From Sphingobium vermicomposti (lineage in GTDB: Bacteria > Pseudomonadota > Alphaproteobacteria > Sphingomonadales > Sphingomonadaceae), in assembly GCF_011762025.1 (NCBI RefSeq), contig NZ_JAASQR010000001.1, forward strand, positions 62,001-126,000: a DNA stretch of 64,000 nt, given 5' to 3'. The translations under genes and the position numbers were made by a program. Within the stretch, counting starts at the first letter, position 1; each line of letters begins with the position of its first letter. The notes beneath the pieces were generated by a model, which did not search any database, was not told where the DNA came from, and was given only the letters and a program-made list of their open reading frames with translations. Shown in pieces: positions 18,844 through 28,426 of this stretch.

Positions 18844-20502
18844 ATGAGTCACATGCCAGCAGCAGCCGAATTTACCGAGGCGCAATCGCAGATGACAGCC
18901 ACTCTGCCCACCGGCATTGGTGAGGTTTTCCAGATCGCCGGCTCCAGTTCCAAGGTGCTGATGGACGCGGCCAGCCTGCACGCGCTGGCGCAGGACAGCG
19001 ACCCCTGCATCGCCATGGCGGGACAAGTGGGCAGCCAGCTCAAAATGCGCGTCGGGGCGACCTGGTTGATCGCCAGCGTGCGCTCGATGGCGCTCGACCG
19101 GCAGAATAGCGGCCTCATCATCGCCGACATCGACTTTCTGGGCGAAGGCGATCAGGAACAGGCGACAGGCCGCATCTGCCGTTTCCGTCGCGGCGTCACC
19201 CACTATCCCCCGCCCGGCACCGAAATTTTCCCGCTTTGCAGCGAAGACATGCGCCAGATCTACGCCGCCGATGATCGTCCCCATGTGCAGATCGGCACGG
19301 TTTTCCCCACGGCTGACACGCGCGCGGCACTCTATGTCGATGCCATGCTGGGCAAGCATTTCGCCCTGCTGGGGTCGACCGGCACCGGCAAATCCACCAG
19401 CGCCGCGCTGATCCTGCACCGCATCTGCGACCTGTCGCCCGAAGGGCATATCGTCATGATCGACCCGCATGGCGAATATGGCGCGGCCTTTGCGGATAAT
19501 GGCGCGGTGTTCGACATCGGCAACCTGGCCCTGCCCTATTGGCTGATGAATTTCGAAGAACATTGCGAAGTGTTCGTCACCTCGTCCGGTTCGGACCGCA
19601 CGGTCGATTGCGACATCCTCGCCAAATGCCTGCTCGCCGCCCGGCAAAAGAACCGGCTGGCGGAAAATCTGGGTCGGCTGACCGTCGATTCGCCCATCCC
19701 CTACCTGTTGTCCGACCTCACCAACATCCTTCAGAATGAGATGGGAAAGCTGGACAAGGGCACCGGCGCGCTCCCTTATATGCGGCTCAAGACCAAGATT
19801 GACGAGATGAAGACCGATCCGCGCTACAGCTTCATGTTTTCCGGCATGCTGGTCGCCGACACGATGCAGGACTTCATCGCCAAGATTTTTCGCATGCCTT
19901 CGAACGGCAAACCCATTTCCATCATCGACGTGTCGGCTATGCCGTCGGACATCACCTCCACCGTCGTGTCGGTGCTGTCGCGGCTGGTGTTCGACTATGC
20001 CATCTGGGCGCGCGACGAACCGCAACGCCCGCTGCTGCTGGTCTGTGAAGAAGCGCATCGCTACATCCCCAGCTCGACCACCGGAAACGGTCAGGCCGTC
20101 CGCCGCATCCTGGAACGGATCGCAAAGGAAGGCCGCAAATATGGCGTGTCGCTGGGCCTTATCACCCAGCGCCCGTCCGACCTTGCCGAAGGCGTGCTGT
20201 CGCAATGCGGCACCATCATTTCCATGCGCCTGAACAACGACCGGGATCAGGCCTTCGTGAAAGCGGCGATGCCCGAAGGCGCGCGCGGATTCCTCGATTC
20301 CATCCCCGCGCTCCGCAACCGAGAAGCGATTATCTGCGGCGAAGGCGTCGCCGTCCCCATTCGCGTGGCGCTCGACAATCTGGAGGAAGAACGTCGCCCC
20401 GCCTCCGGCGACCCCAGCTTTACGCAGCAATGGCGTCAGACCGGCGGAGAGGCCGATATATTGGATCGCACCATCACCCGCTGGCGCAGCCAGGGCCGCT
20501 GA
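18844..20502 (+). CDS. HerA-like ATPase (DUF87)
   Basis: Protein of 552 residues of the HerA/FtsK superfamily. A beta-barrel HAS-type N-terminal region precedes the P-loop GSTGTGKST at residues 177-185, then IVMIDPHGEYG (Walker-like Asp), a Walker B region LLLVCEEAHRYIP, and the RecA-like C-terminus with GLITQRPSDLAEGVLSQC. HerA usually works with the NurA nuclease in DNA end processing, and HerA-like proteins also occur in phage defence; no nuclease gene is next to it. The ATG at 18844 follows GGGGAGCGCAC. Confidence 0.87.
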   Translation: MSHMPAAAEFTEAQSQMTATLPTGIGEVFQIAGSSSKVLMDAASLHALAQDSDPCIAMAGQVGSQLKMRVGATWLIASVRSMALDRQNSGLIIADIDFLGEGDQEQATGRICRFRRGVTHYPPPGTEIFPLCSEDMRQIYAADDRPHVQIGTVFPTADTRAALYVDAMLGKHFALLGSTGTGKSTSAALILHRICDLSPEGHIVMIDPHGEYGAAFADNGAVFDIGNLALPYWLMNFEEHCEVFVTSSGSDRTVDCDILAKCLLAARQKNRLAENLGRLTVDSPIPYLLSDLTNILQNEMGKLDKGTGALPYMRLKTKIDEMKTDPRYSFMFSGMLVADTMQDFIAKIFRMPSNGKPISIIDVSAMPSDITSTVVSVLSRLVFDYAIWARDEPQRPLLLVCEEAHRYIPSSTTGNGQAVRRILERIAKEGRKYGVSLGLITQRPSDLAEGVLSQCGTIISMRLNNDRDQAFVKAAMPEGARGFLDSIPALRNREAIICGEGVAVPIRVALDNLEEERRPASGDPSFTQQWRQTGGEADILDRTITRWRSQGR

Positions 20503-20517
20503 TCCCGCCCCGGCGGA

Positions 20518-21960
20518 TCAGCCGACCGGCGCGATCCGGCCAGTCGCTTCCGCTTCGGAATTGACGCTTTCCATACATTCTTCCCGACTGGGCGGGATGA
20601 CCAGCTTCTCCTTGCGCCATGCCCCGCCATAATAGGAATGCGCGGCCAGCACCAACGCGGTCAGCGATCCCGCCGGATAGCTCCACCACAATGCGTCGGC
20701 CCCCAGATAGGGATAGGCCAGCAGGTAAAATCCCAACCGCGCGCCGAACAGGGACAGGATCATGATGATCAACGGCCTGATCACCACGCCATTGGCGCGC
20801 ATGATGCCGAAATAGATCATCGCCCCGCCGAACAGGATGAAGCTCCAGCTGGAAATCAGCTGCATGCGCCAGGCCAGCGGAATGGCCGCGCTGTCGCTGC
20901 CCAGGAACAACGCCAGCAACGGATGGTGAAACCACAGCATCAATGCCACCATCACCCCCGTGAAGGCGACCAGATAGGCAAGGCCATATCCCGTGATCTT
21001 GCCGATCCGGTCCCATCGCCCGGCCCCGATATTCTGCGCCGCCATGGCGCTGACCGCGCCACCAATGGCCATGGCGGGCATCTGTAGATAGGACCACAGC
21101 TGTTGCGCCGCGCCATAGGCCGCCGTCGCCAGCAATCCTTCACGATTGACCAGGCCGATCATCACCAGCCCCGCAATCGACGCGACGATCATCTGCAACC
21201 CCATGGGCAGCCCCTTGCCCACCAGCACCCGCAATTGCGGCATGGTGGGCCACAGATATCCCCATTCACCACCCCTCAACCGCAGCGGCAAATCGCGGCG
21301 ATAGATGAAAAGGGTCAAGGATATAAAGCTGACGACGCCCGCAATGGCGGTGGCCGCCGCCGACCCCGCTATGCCCAATGCAGGCACGGGACCCAGGCCC
21401 AGGATCAGCACCGGGTTCAGCACCAGATCCAGTCCGACATTCAACAGCATGAAGTAAAAGGGCGTGCGCGCGTCACCCGTGCCGCGCACCCCCATGGTCA
21501 TCATCACGCTCAGCAACGTGGCGGGCATGGAAACGAAAATGACGCGCAGATAGGCCAGCGCCATGTCGAACGCTTCGGGCGGCGTAGCCAAAAGGCGCAG
21601 CAGCGCGGGCGCGCCGATCCAGCCGGCGGCGGCAACCAGCAGCCCGAACAGGAAACAAAAGCCGATGGCCGAACCGAATGCGCGCCGGGCGGCGTCCATG
21701 TCCCTCGCTCCGGCTGCCTGGGCGATCAGCACCGTCGACGCCATGCCAAAGCCAAAGACGATGGAAAACATCAGGAACATGATCAGGTTGGCGTTGGCCG
21801 TCGCCGCCACCGCCTGCTCGCCCAGGAAACGGCCAACCCAGATGGTGTTGATCGACCCATTAAGCGACTGGAGGACGTTCGACCCCAAGGTAGGCAGGCC
21901 AAAGAGCAGCAGGGTCGACCCGATCGGCCCTTGCGTTAAATCCCTCTGGCCAACCGCCAC
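20518..21960 (-). CDS. MATE-family efflux transporter
   Basis: Twelve-helix drug/sodium or proton antiporter, 480 residues. The first half begins GPIGSTLLLFGLPTLGSNVL and contains the family block NTIWVGRFLGEQAVAA; the second half restarts near KGLPMGLQMIVASIAGLVM. It exports cationic drugs or metabolites. The C-terminal tail (about 45 residues, ESVNSEAEATGR) is hydrophilic. It is convergent with the HerA-like gene, with 15 bases between the stops. Confidence 0.92.
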   Translation of the reverse strand: MAVGQRDLTQGPIGSTLLLFGLPTLGSNVLQSLNGSINTIWVGRFLGEQAVAATANANLIMFLMFSIVFGFGMASTVLIAQAAGARDMDAARRAFGSAIGFCFLFGLLVAAAGWIGAPALLRLLATPPEAFDMALAYLRVIFVSMPATLLSVMMTMGVRGTGDARTPFYFMLLNVGLDLVLNPVLILGLGPVPALGIAGSAAATAIAGVVSFISLTLFIYRRDLPLRLRGGEWGYLWPTMPQLRVLVGKGLPMGLQMIVASIAGLVMIGLVNREGLLATAAYGAAQQLWSYLQMPAMAIGGAVSAMAAQNIGAGRWDRIGKITGYGLAYLVAFTGVMVALMLWFHHPLLALFLGSDSAAIPLAWRMQLISSWSFILFGGAMIYFGIMRANGVVIRPLIIMILSLFGARLGFYLLAYPYLGADALWWSYPAGSLTALVLAAHSYYGGAWRKEKLVIPPSREECMESVNSEAEATGRIAPVG

Positions 21961-21999
21961 TCTTATCCCCCTCCTTACCTATGATCCACAACTAGCGGA

Positions 22000-24927
22000 T
22001 CAGGCGAGGCGGTCCAGAGCAGCCTTCAGTTTTTCCGCTTCCGCGGACTTTTCCGCATGATCTTCGCGCGCCTTGGCGACCGCTTCGGGCTTGGCCTTTT
22101 CGACAAAGGCGGGGTTGGACAAACGCCCCCCCAGCGCATCCCGCTCCTTTTCGGCAGCGGTCAACGCCTTGGCCAATCGCGCCTTTTCAGCCGCGATGTC
22201 GATCACGCCTTCCAGCGGCAGGATGAATGTCGCTTCGTCCACCACGATCTGCGCCGCACCGCCTGCAACGCTCTCGCCAAAAGCCAGGCTGTCGACCCGG
22301 CCCAGACGCGCCAGCGCCGCGCCCTGACGGTCGATACGGCGACGGGTTTCCTCCGACGCGTCATGAACGATGACGGGCAGCTTGGCGCCCGGCGGCACGT
22401 TCAATTCGGTGCGCGCTGTCCGCATCGCGCTGATCAGGCGGATCAGCCAGTCAATCTCGGCCTGCGCCTCGCTGTCCACGGCATACAGCGCCTGCGGCCA
22501 ACGCGCGACGATCAGGTCGCCTTCGCGCGGCTGGGCGGAAGAGGCCATCGCATGCCATAACTCTTCGGTAATGAAGGGCATGAAGGGGTGGAGCATGACC
22601 AATATCTGGTCGAACGCCCATCCGGCGACGGCACGGGTTTCCTCGTCCATCTGGCCTTTGCTGAGTTCAATATACCAGTCGCAAAACTGGTCCCAGACGA
22701 AATGATAGATGGCGTTCGCCGCCGCGTCGAAACGCAGTTCGGTCATGGCGGTATCGATCGCCTGCACGGTCGAAACCGTCTCCGCGATGATCCAGCGGTT
22801 GACCGGTGCCTGCGCGGCGGGCGCTTCATGGGTGGACGACGCCCCGACGCCATTGGCCTGCAGGAAGCGCGCGGCATTCCACAGCTTCGTCGCAAAGTTG
22901 CGATAACCCTCGACCCGCTTCTCATCCATCTTCACGTCGCGGCCCTGGCTTTCCATGGCGCTCATGAAGAAGCGCAGCGCGTCCGCGCCGAACTTGTCGA
23001 TCAGGCCCAGCGGATCGACCACATTGCCCTTGGACTTGGACATTTTCTGCCCATCCGCCGCGCGCACCAAACCATGCAGGTACAGCTTGCGCCACGGCAC
23101 ATCGCCCATAAACTCCATCCCCTGCATCGCCATCCGCGCATCCCAGAAAAACAGAATGTCGAACCCGGAAATCAGCAGGTCATTGGGATAATGGCGCTGC
23201 AGCAAACTATTGCTCCCCGCCCCTTCAGGGGAGGGGTTGGGGGTGGGGTCTTGCCCCAAGCGCTGCGCCTCGCCGTCTGGCCAACCCAACGTGCCAAACG
23301 GCCAAAGGGCCGACGAAAACCATGTATCGAGCACGTCAGGATCGCGCCAAATTGGAACGAAGCCACCCTGCAGGCTCTTGATACCCGCTGCTGCATTGGG
23401 AACAACTTCAAAGCGAGCCGTAGGATCGACACCGGGGTAATGTTTACGGGCTAGATCAATGGCTTCGGCCTCGGTTTCAGCAATAAAGGGATCACTAATT
23501 ATATCAAAACTGTGATCGGACGAAGAAGTCGCGTTGGGATTCCATCCGGCAGGTTTTCCATCAACCGGATTAAATCCATACCATGCCGGTATCTGATGCC
23601 CCCACCAAAGCTGGCGCGACACGCACCAGGGCTGGATATTCTCCATCCAGTTGAAGAAGGTTTTTTCCCAGGTCTTGGGGACGATATCGATCCGCCCGTC
23701 GCGCACCGCCTGCATCGGCGCGACCGCCAGCTTTTCCGCATCGACATACCATTGATCGGTCAGCCAAGGCTCGATCACCACGCCGGACCTGTCGCCAAAG
23801 GGCGTCTGGATCGTACGCGGCTCGGCGTCGGACAGGACTTCCTCGCCATCCTTGTTCTTCGACACATGCGGCACCAGCATGCCCAGCGCCTTCATTTCCG
23901 CCACGACGAGTTCGCGCGCGCCATCGACGCCATCGCGCTTGAACCGGTGCAGCCCAACGAACCGTTCCGGGATCAAACCATCCACCGTTTGAACCACATT
24001 GGCGTCCGCATCGAACATGTTTAGCATCTCGCCAGCGCGGAATCCCGCCCGCTTGCCCACTTCAAAGTCGTTGAAATCATGCCCCGGGGTAATCTTGACC
24101 GCGCCTGATCCCAATTCCGGGTCGGCATATTCGTCCGCCACGATCTTGAACCGCCGCCCGGTGATCGGCTGCAATATGTCCTTGCCGATCACTTGCCTGT
24201 AGCGCGGATCGTCGGGATGCACGGCAACCGCCATGTCCGCCAGCATCGTTTCAGGCCGCGTCGTCGCGACAACGATATGGTCCGCGCCATCGGCCAGCTT
24301 CACGCCGTCCGCCAGCGGGTAACGGAAGTGCCAGAACCCACCCTTCACTTCCTGCGTCTCGACCTCCAGATCGGAAATCGCCGATCGGAAACGCGGGTCC
24401 CAATTCACCAGCCGCTTGTCGCGATACAGCAGCCCGCGCTTGTGCAGCTCGACAAAAACCTTGATGACCGCCTTCGAAAAGCCCTCATCCATGGTGAAGC
24501 GTTCATTCGCCCAATCCATCGAACAGCCCAGCCGCCGCAGCTGGCGCGTGATCGCCCCGCCGCTTTCGGCCTTCCATTCCCACACCTTCTCGATGAACTG
24601 TTCGCGGCTATAGTTGGTGCGCTTGTCCTGCTGCGCCTCCATCTGCCGTTCGACCACCATCTGCGTCGCGATGCCCGCATGGTCGGTGCCCACCACCCAC
24701 AAGGCGTCCTTGCCCCGCAGCCGCTCGTACCGGATCACTATGTCCTGCAACGTATTGTCCAGCGCATGGCCGATATGCAGCGACCCCGTCACATTGGGCG
24801 GCGGGTTGACGATGGTGAAGGGTTCCGCGTCCGGCCGTTCCGGGCGGAACAGCCCATTCTGTTCCCAATGGGCGTACCAGCGGGCTTCGATTTCGGCGGG
24901 GTCGAATGTCTTGGGCAGTTCGGTCAT
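22000..24927 (-). CDS. valS: Valyl-tRNA synthetase with a repeat-derived insertion
   Basis: Charges tRNA-Val; 975 residues. The HIGH motif is [16 protein letters not shown] near the N-terminus and [12 protein letters not shown] is the second catalytic loop; editing (CP1) and C-terminal coiled-coil domains are present. About 20 extra residues (ending [17 protein letters not shown]) lie near residue 556-575, between the block [13 protein letters not shown] and [13 protein letters not shown], which are nearly adjacent in other ValRS proteins. This insert matches a half copy of the palindromic repeat also found in uvrA. The frame is kept, so the enzyme is presumably active. Last gene of the pcm-tolC-popZ-valS group. 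Confidence 0.96.
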   Translation of the reverse strand: MTELPKTFDPAEIEARWYAHWEQNGLFRPERPDAEPFTIVNPPPNVTGSLHIGHALDNTLQDIVIRYERLRGKDALWVVGTDHAGIATQMVVERQMEAQQDKRTNYSREQFIEKVWEWKAESGGAITRQLRRLGCSMDWANERFTMDEGFSKAVIKVFVELHKRGLLYRDKRLVNWDPRFRSAISDLEVETQEVKGGFWHFRYPLADGVKLADGADHIVVATTRPETMLADMAVAVHPDDPRYRQVIGKDILQPITGRRFKIVADEYADPELGSGAVKITPGHDFNDFEVGKRAGFRAGEMLNMFDADANVVQTVDGLIPERFVGLHRFKRDGVDGARELVVAEMKALGMLVPHVSKNKDGEEVLSDAEPRTIQTPFGDRSGVVIEPWLTDQWYVDAEKLAVAPMQAVRDGRIDIVPKTWEKTFFNWMENIQPWCVSRQLWWGHQIPAWYGFNPVDGKPAGWNPNATSSSDHSFDIISDPFIAETEAEAIDLARKHYPGVDPTARFEVVPNAAAGIKSLQGGFVPIWRDPDVLDTWFSSALWPFGTLGWPDGEAQRLGQDPTPNPSPEGAGSNSLLQRHYPNDLLISGFDILFFWDARMAMQGMEFMGDVPWRKLYLHGLVRAADGQKMSKSKGNVVDPLGLIDKFGADALRFFMSAMESQGRDVKMDEKRVEGYRNFATKLWNAARFLQANGVGASSTHEAPAAQAPVNRWIIAETVSTVQAIDTAMTELRFDAAANAIYHFVWDQFCDWYIELSKGQMDEETRAVAGWAFDQILVMLHPFMPFITEELWHAMASSAQPREGDLIVARWPQALYAVDSEAQAEIDWLIRLISAMRTARTELNVPPGAKLPVIVHDASEETRRRIDRQGAALARLGRVDSLAFGESVAGGAAQIVVDEATFILPLEGVIDIAAEKARLAKALTAAEKERDALGGRLSNPAFVEKAKPEAVAKAREDHAEKSAEAEKLKAALDRLA
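23212..23250. repeat. Half palindromic element inside valS
   Basis: A 39-base block with the hairpin CTCCCCGCCCC/GGGGAGGGG-like arms around TTCA followed by TTGGGGGTGGGG. It corresponds to one arm of the uvrA element at 32082-32180. Its length is 13 codons, so the reading frame of valS is preserved (coding strand reads [13 protein letters not shown]). Confidence 0.75.
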
Positions 24928-24974
24928 GAACGCGCTTTAACGCCTGCGACACAAGGCGCAAGGCATCCGCCGCC

Positions 24975-25448
24975 CTAGCGAGCGGTGATGCGCGCAATTT
25001 CCTTGGCGACCATATCCTGCACCAGAGCAGGCAGCCGCGCGTCGAGCCATTCCTTGAGCATCGGCTTCAACATCGACCGGACCAGCCCGTCGAGCGTATT
25101 GTCATCGCCATCCCTGGGCGTCACGATCAGGGATGACAGCGCCGACAGCGAATGGCGCGCCGCAACCTCGCTTTCGACCGACAGGATGGAGCTATCCCCC
25201 TGCCCCGCCGGATCGGCAGTAGCGCGGGAAACTTCGGACGCGGGCGCAGACATCGGCTCTTCCACATCAACCTCGTCGGTCAGTTCCAGCACTTCTTCGA
25301 CGGCGGGCTGTTCGGCCTGGGCCTGCTTTGCCTCGGCCCGGCCACGGCGCGACACAGTCTGCGCCGCTTCCTCGCCCTCTTCGGCGATGATCCGCTTGAT
25401 GGACGAAAGGATGTCCTCCATCGAGGGTTCCTTGCTCAAATCGCCCAC
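24975..25448 (-). CDS. popZ: PopZ-family polar organizing protein (DUF2497)
   Basis: Protein of 157 residues. It has the three parts of Caulobacter PopZ: a short N-terminal helix (SMEDILSSIKRIIAEE), an acidic Pro/Glu-rich linker (about residues 40-95), and a C-terminal helical assembly domain (LDGLVRSMLKPMLKEWLDAR and DMVAKEIARI). PopZ forms a polar matrix that anchors the chromosome origin through ParB and recruits cell-cycle regulators. In Caulobacter popZ also lies next to valS, which supports the call. The 47-base gap to valS suggests cotranscription. Confidence 0.85.
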   Translation of the reverse strand: MGDLSKEPSMEDILSSIKRIIAEEGEEAAQTVSRRGRAEAKQAQAEQPAVEEVLELTDEVDVEEPMSAPASEVSRATADPAGQGDSSILSVESEVAARHSLSALSSLIVTPRDGDDNTLDGLVRSMLKPMLKEWLDARLPALVQDMVAKEIARITAR

Positions 25449-25466
25449 CTATTGTCCCCGATCATC

Positions 25467-26954
25467 CTAAGGTTGCTGCGCCAGGCCAGCTGGCACATTG
25501 GCATTTTGCGTCGGCGTGTCAACGGTTCGCGTCGCCTGGGGTTGCGGCGCGCGGTCAAAATCCCAATCGAACCATTTGTCATCGACCCGCTCATAATTGA
25601 TCAACGGATCGTACAGCGCCCCCGTGTCAAAGCTCAGGTCGTCCGCTTCCGCATGCCCCATCGCCGCCAGCAGGCTGAACCCCGCGACATAGGCATTGCG
25701 CCGCGCGAACACCAATTGCACCTTGGCATTCAACGCTTCCTGTTCAGCGTTCAATATGTCCAGGATCGTGCGGCTGCCCACGGAATTTTCCGCCCGCACA
25801 CCCTCCAGCGACAGGTCAGCCGCGTCCACCGCCTTCTGGTTGGACTGGATCGTCTGCAGCGACGCCTGCCAGCTGGCAAAGGCGGACCGCGTCTGCGCGA
25901 TCACGCCGCGCTCGACCTCGATCTCCTGCTCCATCGCCTGCGACTGCAACGCCTGGCTCTGCCGCACCTGCGCCGCAGGCCGCCCGCCCTGATACAGCGG
26001 AATGGTCAGCTGCACGCCCGCCGCCGCCTGCTTGTTCACCTGCGGACCCGTCCCCGGATTGCCCTGCTGGTCCAGATAATCCTGCGTATTCAGGAAATTC
26101 GTATAACCAGCGGTCGAAAATGCGGACAGCTTGGGCATCGGCCCCGCCTTGGCGACACGCACATCATATCCCGCTGCCTCCCGCGCCTTGTTCGCTGCGG
26201 CGATGTCGGGATTGTCCCGCAGCGCCAATGCGACAGCATCGCCGGGGGAAGCAGGCAGGCCGGGCAAAGGCGGCGGCGGCTCCAGATCGACCGGAGCATC
26301 CCCCACCAGGGCGATGTAATTTTCCCGGCTGGTGATCAGATTGGCCTCTGCAATCTGCAAATCCGACCGGGCGAGCGCCAGCCGGGATTCGGACTGGGCC
26401 ACATCTGTCCGGGTCAGGTCGCCGACCTCGAACCGATCGCTGCTCGCCTGCAAATTGACGTCCAGCACATTCACATTCGCCCGGTTGAGCGAGACGATGG
26501 CACTGTCGCGGATCACGTCCATATAGGCCCCGACCACCTGGGAAAAGACCGACGCCTCGGTCCCCCGCAAATTGGCGCGCCCCGCCTCCACGCGCGTTTT
26601 CGCGGCCTTGACCCCGTTGCGCACTGCACCGCCTGAATAGATCGGCACCGTCACCTGAGCGTTGGCGCTGACCGTCCGCTGCGGAGAGGTAAAGCTGATC
26701 GTCGGCTTCAATATGCTTTCGGAATAGCTGCCCGTCGCCTCCAGCGCAGGGCGCCCGTCCGCCTTGCGGATTGGCACATTCTCATCATTGGCGCGCTGTT
26801 CCGCCCGCGCGCCGGTCAATGTGGGATTGGACCGATAGGCCTTGGCCAATGCCCCCTGCAGGGTTTCCGCACCCGCCGCGACCGGCATGACGCAGGAGGC
26901 CAACAGCAAAAGCGTGATGGCGGAGCGCCCTGGAAAGACCTGCCTTGCCGTCAT
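25467..26954 (-). CDS. tolC: TolC-family outer membrane efflux protein
   Basis: Protein of 495 residues from the ATG at 26954. Signal peptide at residues 1-28 (ITLLLLASCVMPVAAGAE), then two repeats of the outer membrane efflux protein domain with long coiled-coil helices (for example NVLDVNLQASSDRFEVGDLT in the first and DLSLEGVRAENSVGSRTILD in the second). It forms the trimeric channel-tunnel for RND pumps and type I secretion. Length and TIGR01844-like pattern fit TolC better than NodT. It is 14 bases downstream of the pcm-like gene. Confidence 0.93.
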   Translation of the reverse strand: MTARQVFPGRSAITLLLLASCVMPVAAGAETLQGALAKAYRSNPTLTGARAEQRANDENVPIRKADGRPALEATGSYSESILKPTISFTSPQRTVSANAQVTVPIYSGGAVRNGVKAAKTRVEAGRANLRGTEASVFSQVVGAYMDVIRDSAIVSLNRANVNVLDVNLQASSDRFEVGDLTRTDVAQSESRLALARSDLQIAEANLITSRENYIALVGDAPVDLEPPPPLPGLPASPGDAVALALRDNPDIAAANKAREAAGYDVRVAKAGPMPKLSAFSTAGYTNFLNTQDYLDQQGNPGTGPQVNKQAAAGVQLTIPLYQGGRPAAQVRQSQALQSQAMEQEIEVERGVIAQTRSAFASWQASLQTIQSNQKAVDAADLSLEGVRAENSVGSRTILDILNAEQEALNAKVQLVFARRNAYVAGFSLLAAMGHAEADDLSFDTGALYDPLINYERVDDKWFDWDFDRAPQPQATRTVDTPTQNANVPAGLAQQP

Positions 26955-26968
26955 GAAACCCCGACCTG

Positions 26969-27601
26969 TCAGAAAATAAAACCTTCCGGCGCAGCGAAAC
27001 CCGGCAAAACGACCATTTCCACGTCGGTCAGGCTGGTCAGCCCCAATATGCCATTGACCGCACGACCGCTGCACAGGCGGGTCACGCCGCGTTCGATTAT
27101 GCCCGTCACGACGCGCGCGCCATCGGCCAGCTGCTTCACGATCGCGGCAGGCACCTGTTCCACCGCGCCGTCGATGAACAACAGGTCATAGGGCGCGCCA
27201 TCGGCAGCGCCCCCGCTGAGCGGTCCGCGAAGGATCGCGCCGTCATAGCCCATGACCTCAGGTCCGCCCTCTTCCTCGACCGCAGTCACCTGCGCGCCCA
27301 GCGCCTTCAGCAGCGCGGCGCTATAACCAGTGGCCGCACCGATCAGCAGCACGCGATCGCCCGGCTCTACCTGCGCTTCTTTCAACAGGCGGCCCGTCGC
27401 CAGCGGCGGGTTGATCGCACGCCCGCCCCCCAGCGGGATTGCGCGGTCGATATAGGCCATGGCGCGCCGTTCGGCCGGAACGAAGTCCTCACGCGGCATC
27501 CGTGCCATCACGGCGACGACACGCTGATCATCGACTCCGCTCGTGCGCAGCTGGCTTTCGACCATGGCGGCCCGCATCGATGAAAAATTCTGCTCGGTCA
27601 C
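26969..27601 (-). CDS. Protein-L-isoaspartate O-methyltransferase-like protein
   Basis: Protein of 210 residues, with a GTG start at 27601 preceded by GAGGAAATGTC. The Pcm signature is visible: MVESQLRTSGVDDQRVV at the N-terminus, PREDFVP, and the SAM loop VLLIGAATGYSAALLKALGA. In classical Pcm the SAM loop is EIGTGSGY(Q/N)A; here it is LIGAATGYSA, and the length is at the short end of the family. Repair of isoaspartyl residues is likely, but this tolC-linked clade has not been tested as far as I know. The longer in-frame extension runs through the tRNA-Cys gene and is rejected. Confidence 0.85.
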   Translation of the reverse strand: MTEQNFSSMRAAMVESQLRTSGVDDQRVVAVMARMPREDFVPAERRAMAYIDRAIPLGGGRAINPPLATGRLLKEAQVEPGDRVLLIGAATGYSAALLKALGAQVTAVEEEGGPEVMGYDGAILRGPLSGGAADGAPYDLLFIDGAVEQVPAAIVKQLADGARVVTGIIERGVTRLCSGRAVNGILGLTSLTDVEMVVLPGFAAPEGFIF

Positions 27602-27791
27602 GACATTTCCTCGATTGGCACAACTGTATTGCGAACGCAACACAGCACTGACATTATGGACCTCTAAATCAGCATGCAGGCAACGCCAAGCAGCTTTCCA
27701 CGCCCTGACCCAAGAATCTTGGGCCAACCCGCGCTCCCCCACGCTTGACTTTGCGACGAAAGCCGCACATTTGCGGCGTCCCACTTGGCGA

Positions 27792-27865
27792 GGCCCGATG
27801 GCGGAGTGGTGACGCAGCGGACTGCAAATCCGTGCACGCCGGTTCGATTCCGGCTCGGGCCTCCA
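27792..27865 (+). tRNA. tRNA-Cys (GCA)
   Basis: 74 bases including an encoded CCA. Acceptor stem GGCCCGA pairs with TCGGGCC, the discriminator is T (U73, typical of tRNA-Cys), the anticodon loop holds GCA (ACTGCAAAT), and the T arm is CCGGTTCGATTCCGG. A promoter-like TTGACT at 27745-27750 with CATTTG 17 bases further stands ahead of it. Confidence 0.96.
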
Positions 27866-27985
27866 AAATCCTCTGGCTCGGCCATGCCGTGGGAAACCAT
27901 ACCCTCTCACAATTCGTCGCAATTCGATTGCCAAACCCCGCTCTGTCAGGCGAAAAGTCGGCGCAAATAAGGGGGTCGGATTTCC

Positions 27986-28309
27986 ATGAAAGTTGGTCTG
28001 TTAGGTTGCGCGCTCGCTTTGGTCGCCGCACTCGTTCCGGCGGCGGCGATGGCCGACGATCCCCGCGACCCTACGATGCGCAGCGCAGCGGCAAAGGCGC
28101 GTGACCGCGCGATCATCAAACGGATGAACCAGCAGCAGCTCGCCTATGTCCGCGAACGCGATGCCCGCAACCGCCCGACCTACCGCGTGGCCGACGACGA
28201 TCGCGAAACCTATGCGAACGCCCGCGCCGACTATGCCCGCGAAATGGCGGCCTGGCGTCGCGCAGTGGCGGCGTGCAACGCGGGCCGCTGGGAATATTGC
28301 GACAATTGA
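27986..28309 (+). CDS. Small secreted protein of unknown function
   Basis: Protein of 107 residues. Signal peptide at about residues 1-23 (LLGCALALVAALVPAAAMA), then a charged helical region rich in Arg and Ala with Tyr repeats (YVRERDARNRPTYR, YANARADYAREMAAWRRAV), and two Cys near the end (ACNAGRWEYC). No family recognised beyond similar short periplasmic proteins in sphingomonads. Good ribosome binding is not obvious (GGGGGTCGG upstream), but codon use is like its neighbours. Confidence 0.7.
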   Translation: MKVGLLGCALALVAALVPAAAMADDPRDPTMRSAAAKARDRAIIKRMNQQQLAYVRERDARNRPTYRVADDDRETYANARADYAREMAAWRRAVAACNAGRWEYCDN

Positions 28310-28336
28310 TCCGGCGCGCGGCACGGGCTGCGCCGC

Positions 28337-28374
28337 CCCGACACTCTATTAACGGCCCGACACCCTATTAACGG
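28337..28374 (+). repeat. Short tandem direct repeat
   Basis: Two 19-base copies, CCCGACACTCTATTAACGG and CCCGACACCCTATTAACGG, side by side with one mismatch, in the gap between a small secreted-protein gene and the GST gene. It could be a regulator site or a slip duplication; nothing else supports a function. Confidence 0.6.
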
Positions 28375-28426
28375 ATAGCGAAAGCCGCTCTCGACTTCCT
28401 TTCCCGCCCCCGTCTAAAGAGGGGGT

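Noticed and set aside
27602..27934. N-terminal extension of the Pcm-like protein
   Set aside because: Runs through the antisense strand of tRNA-Cys; the GTG at 27601 has a proper ribosome binding site.
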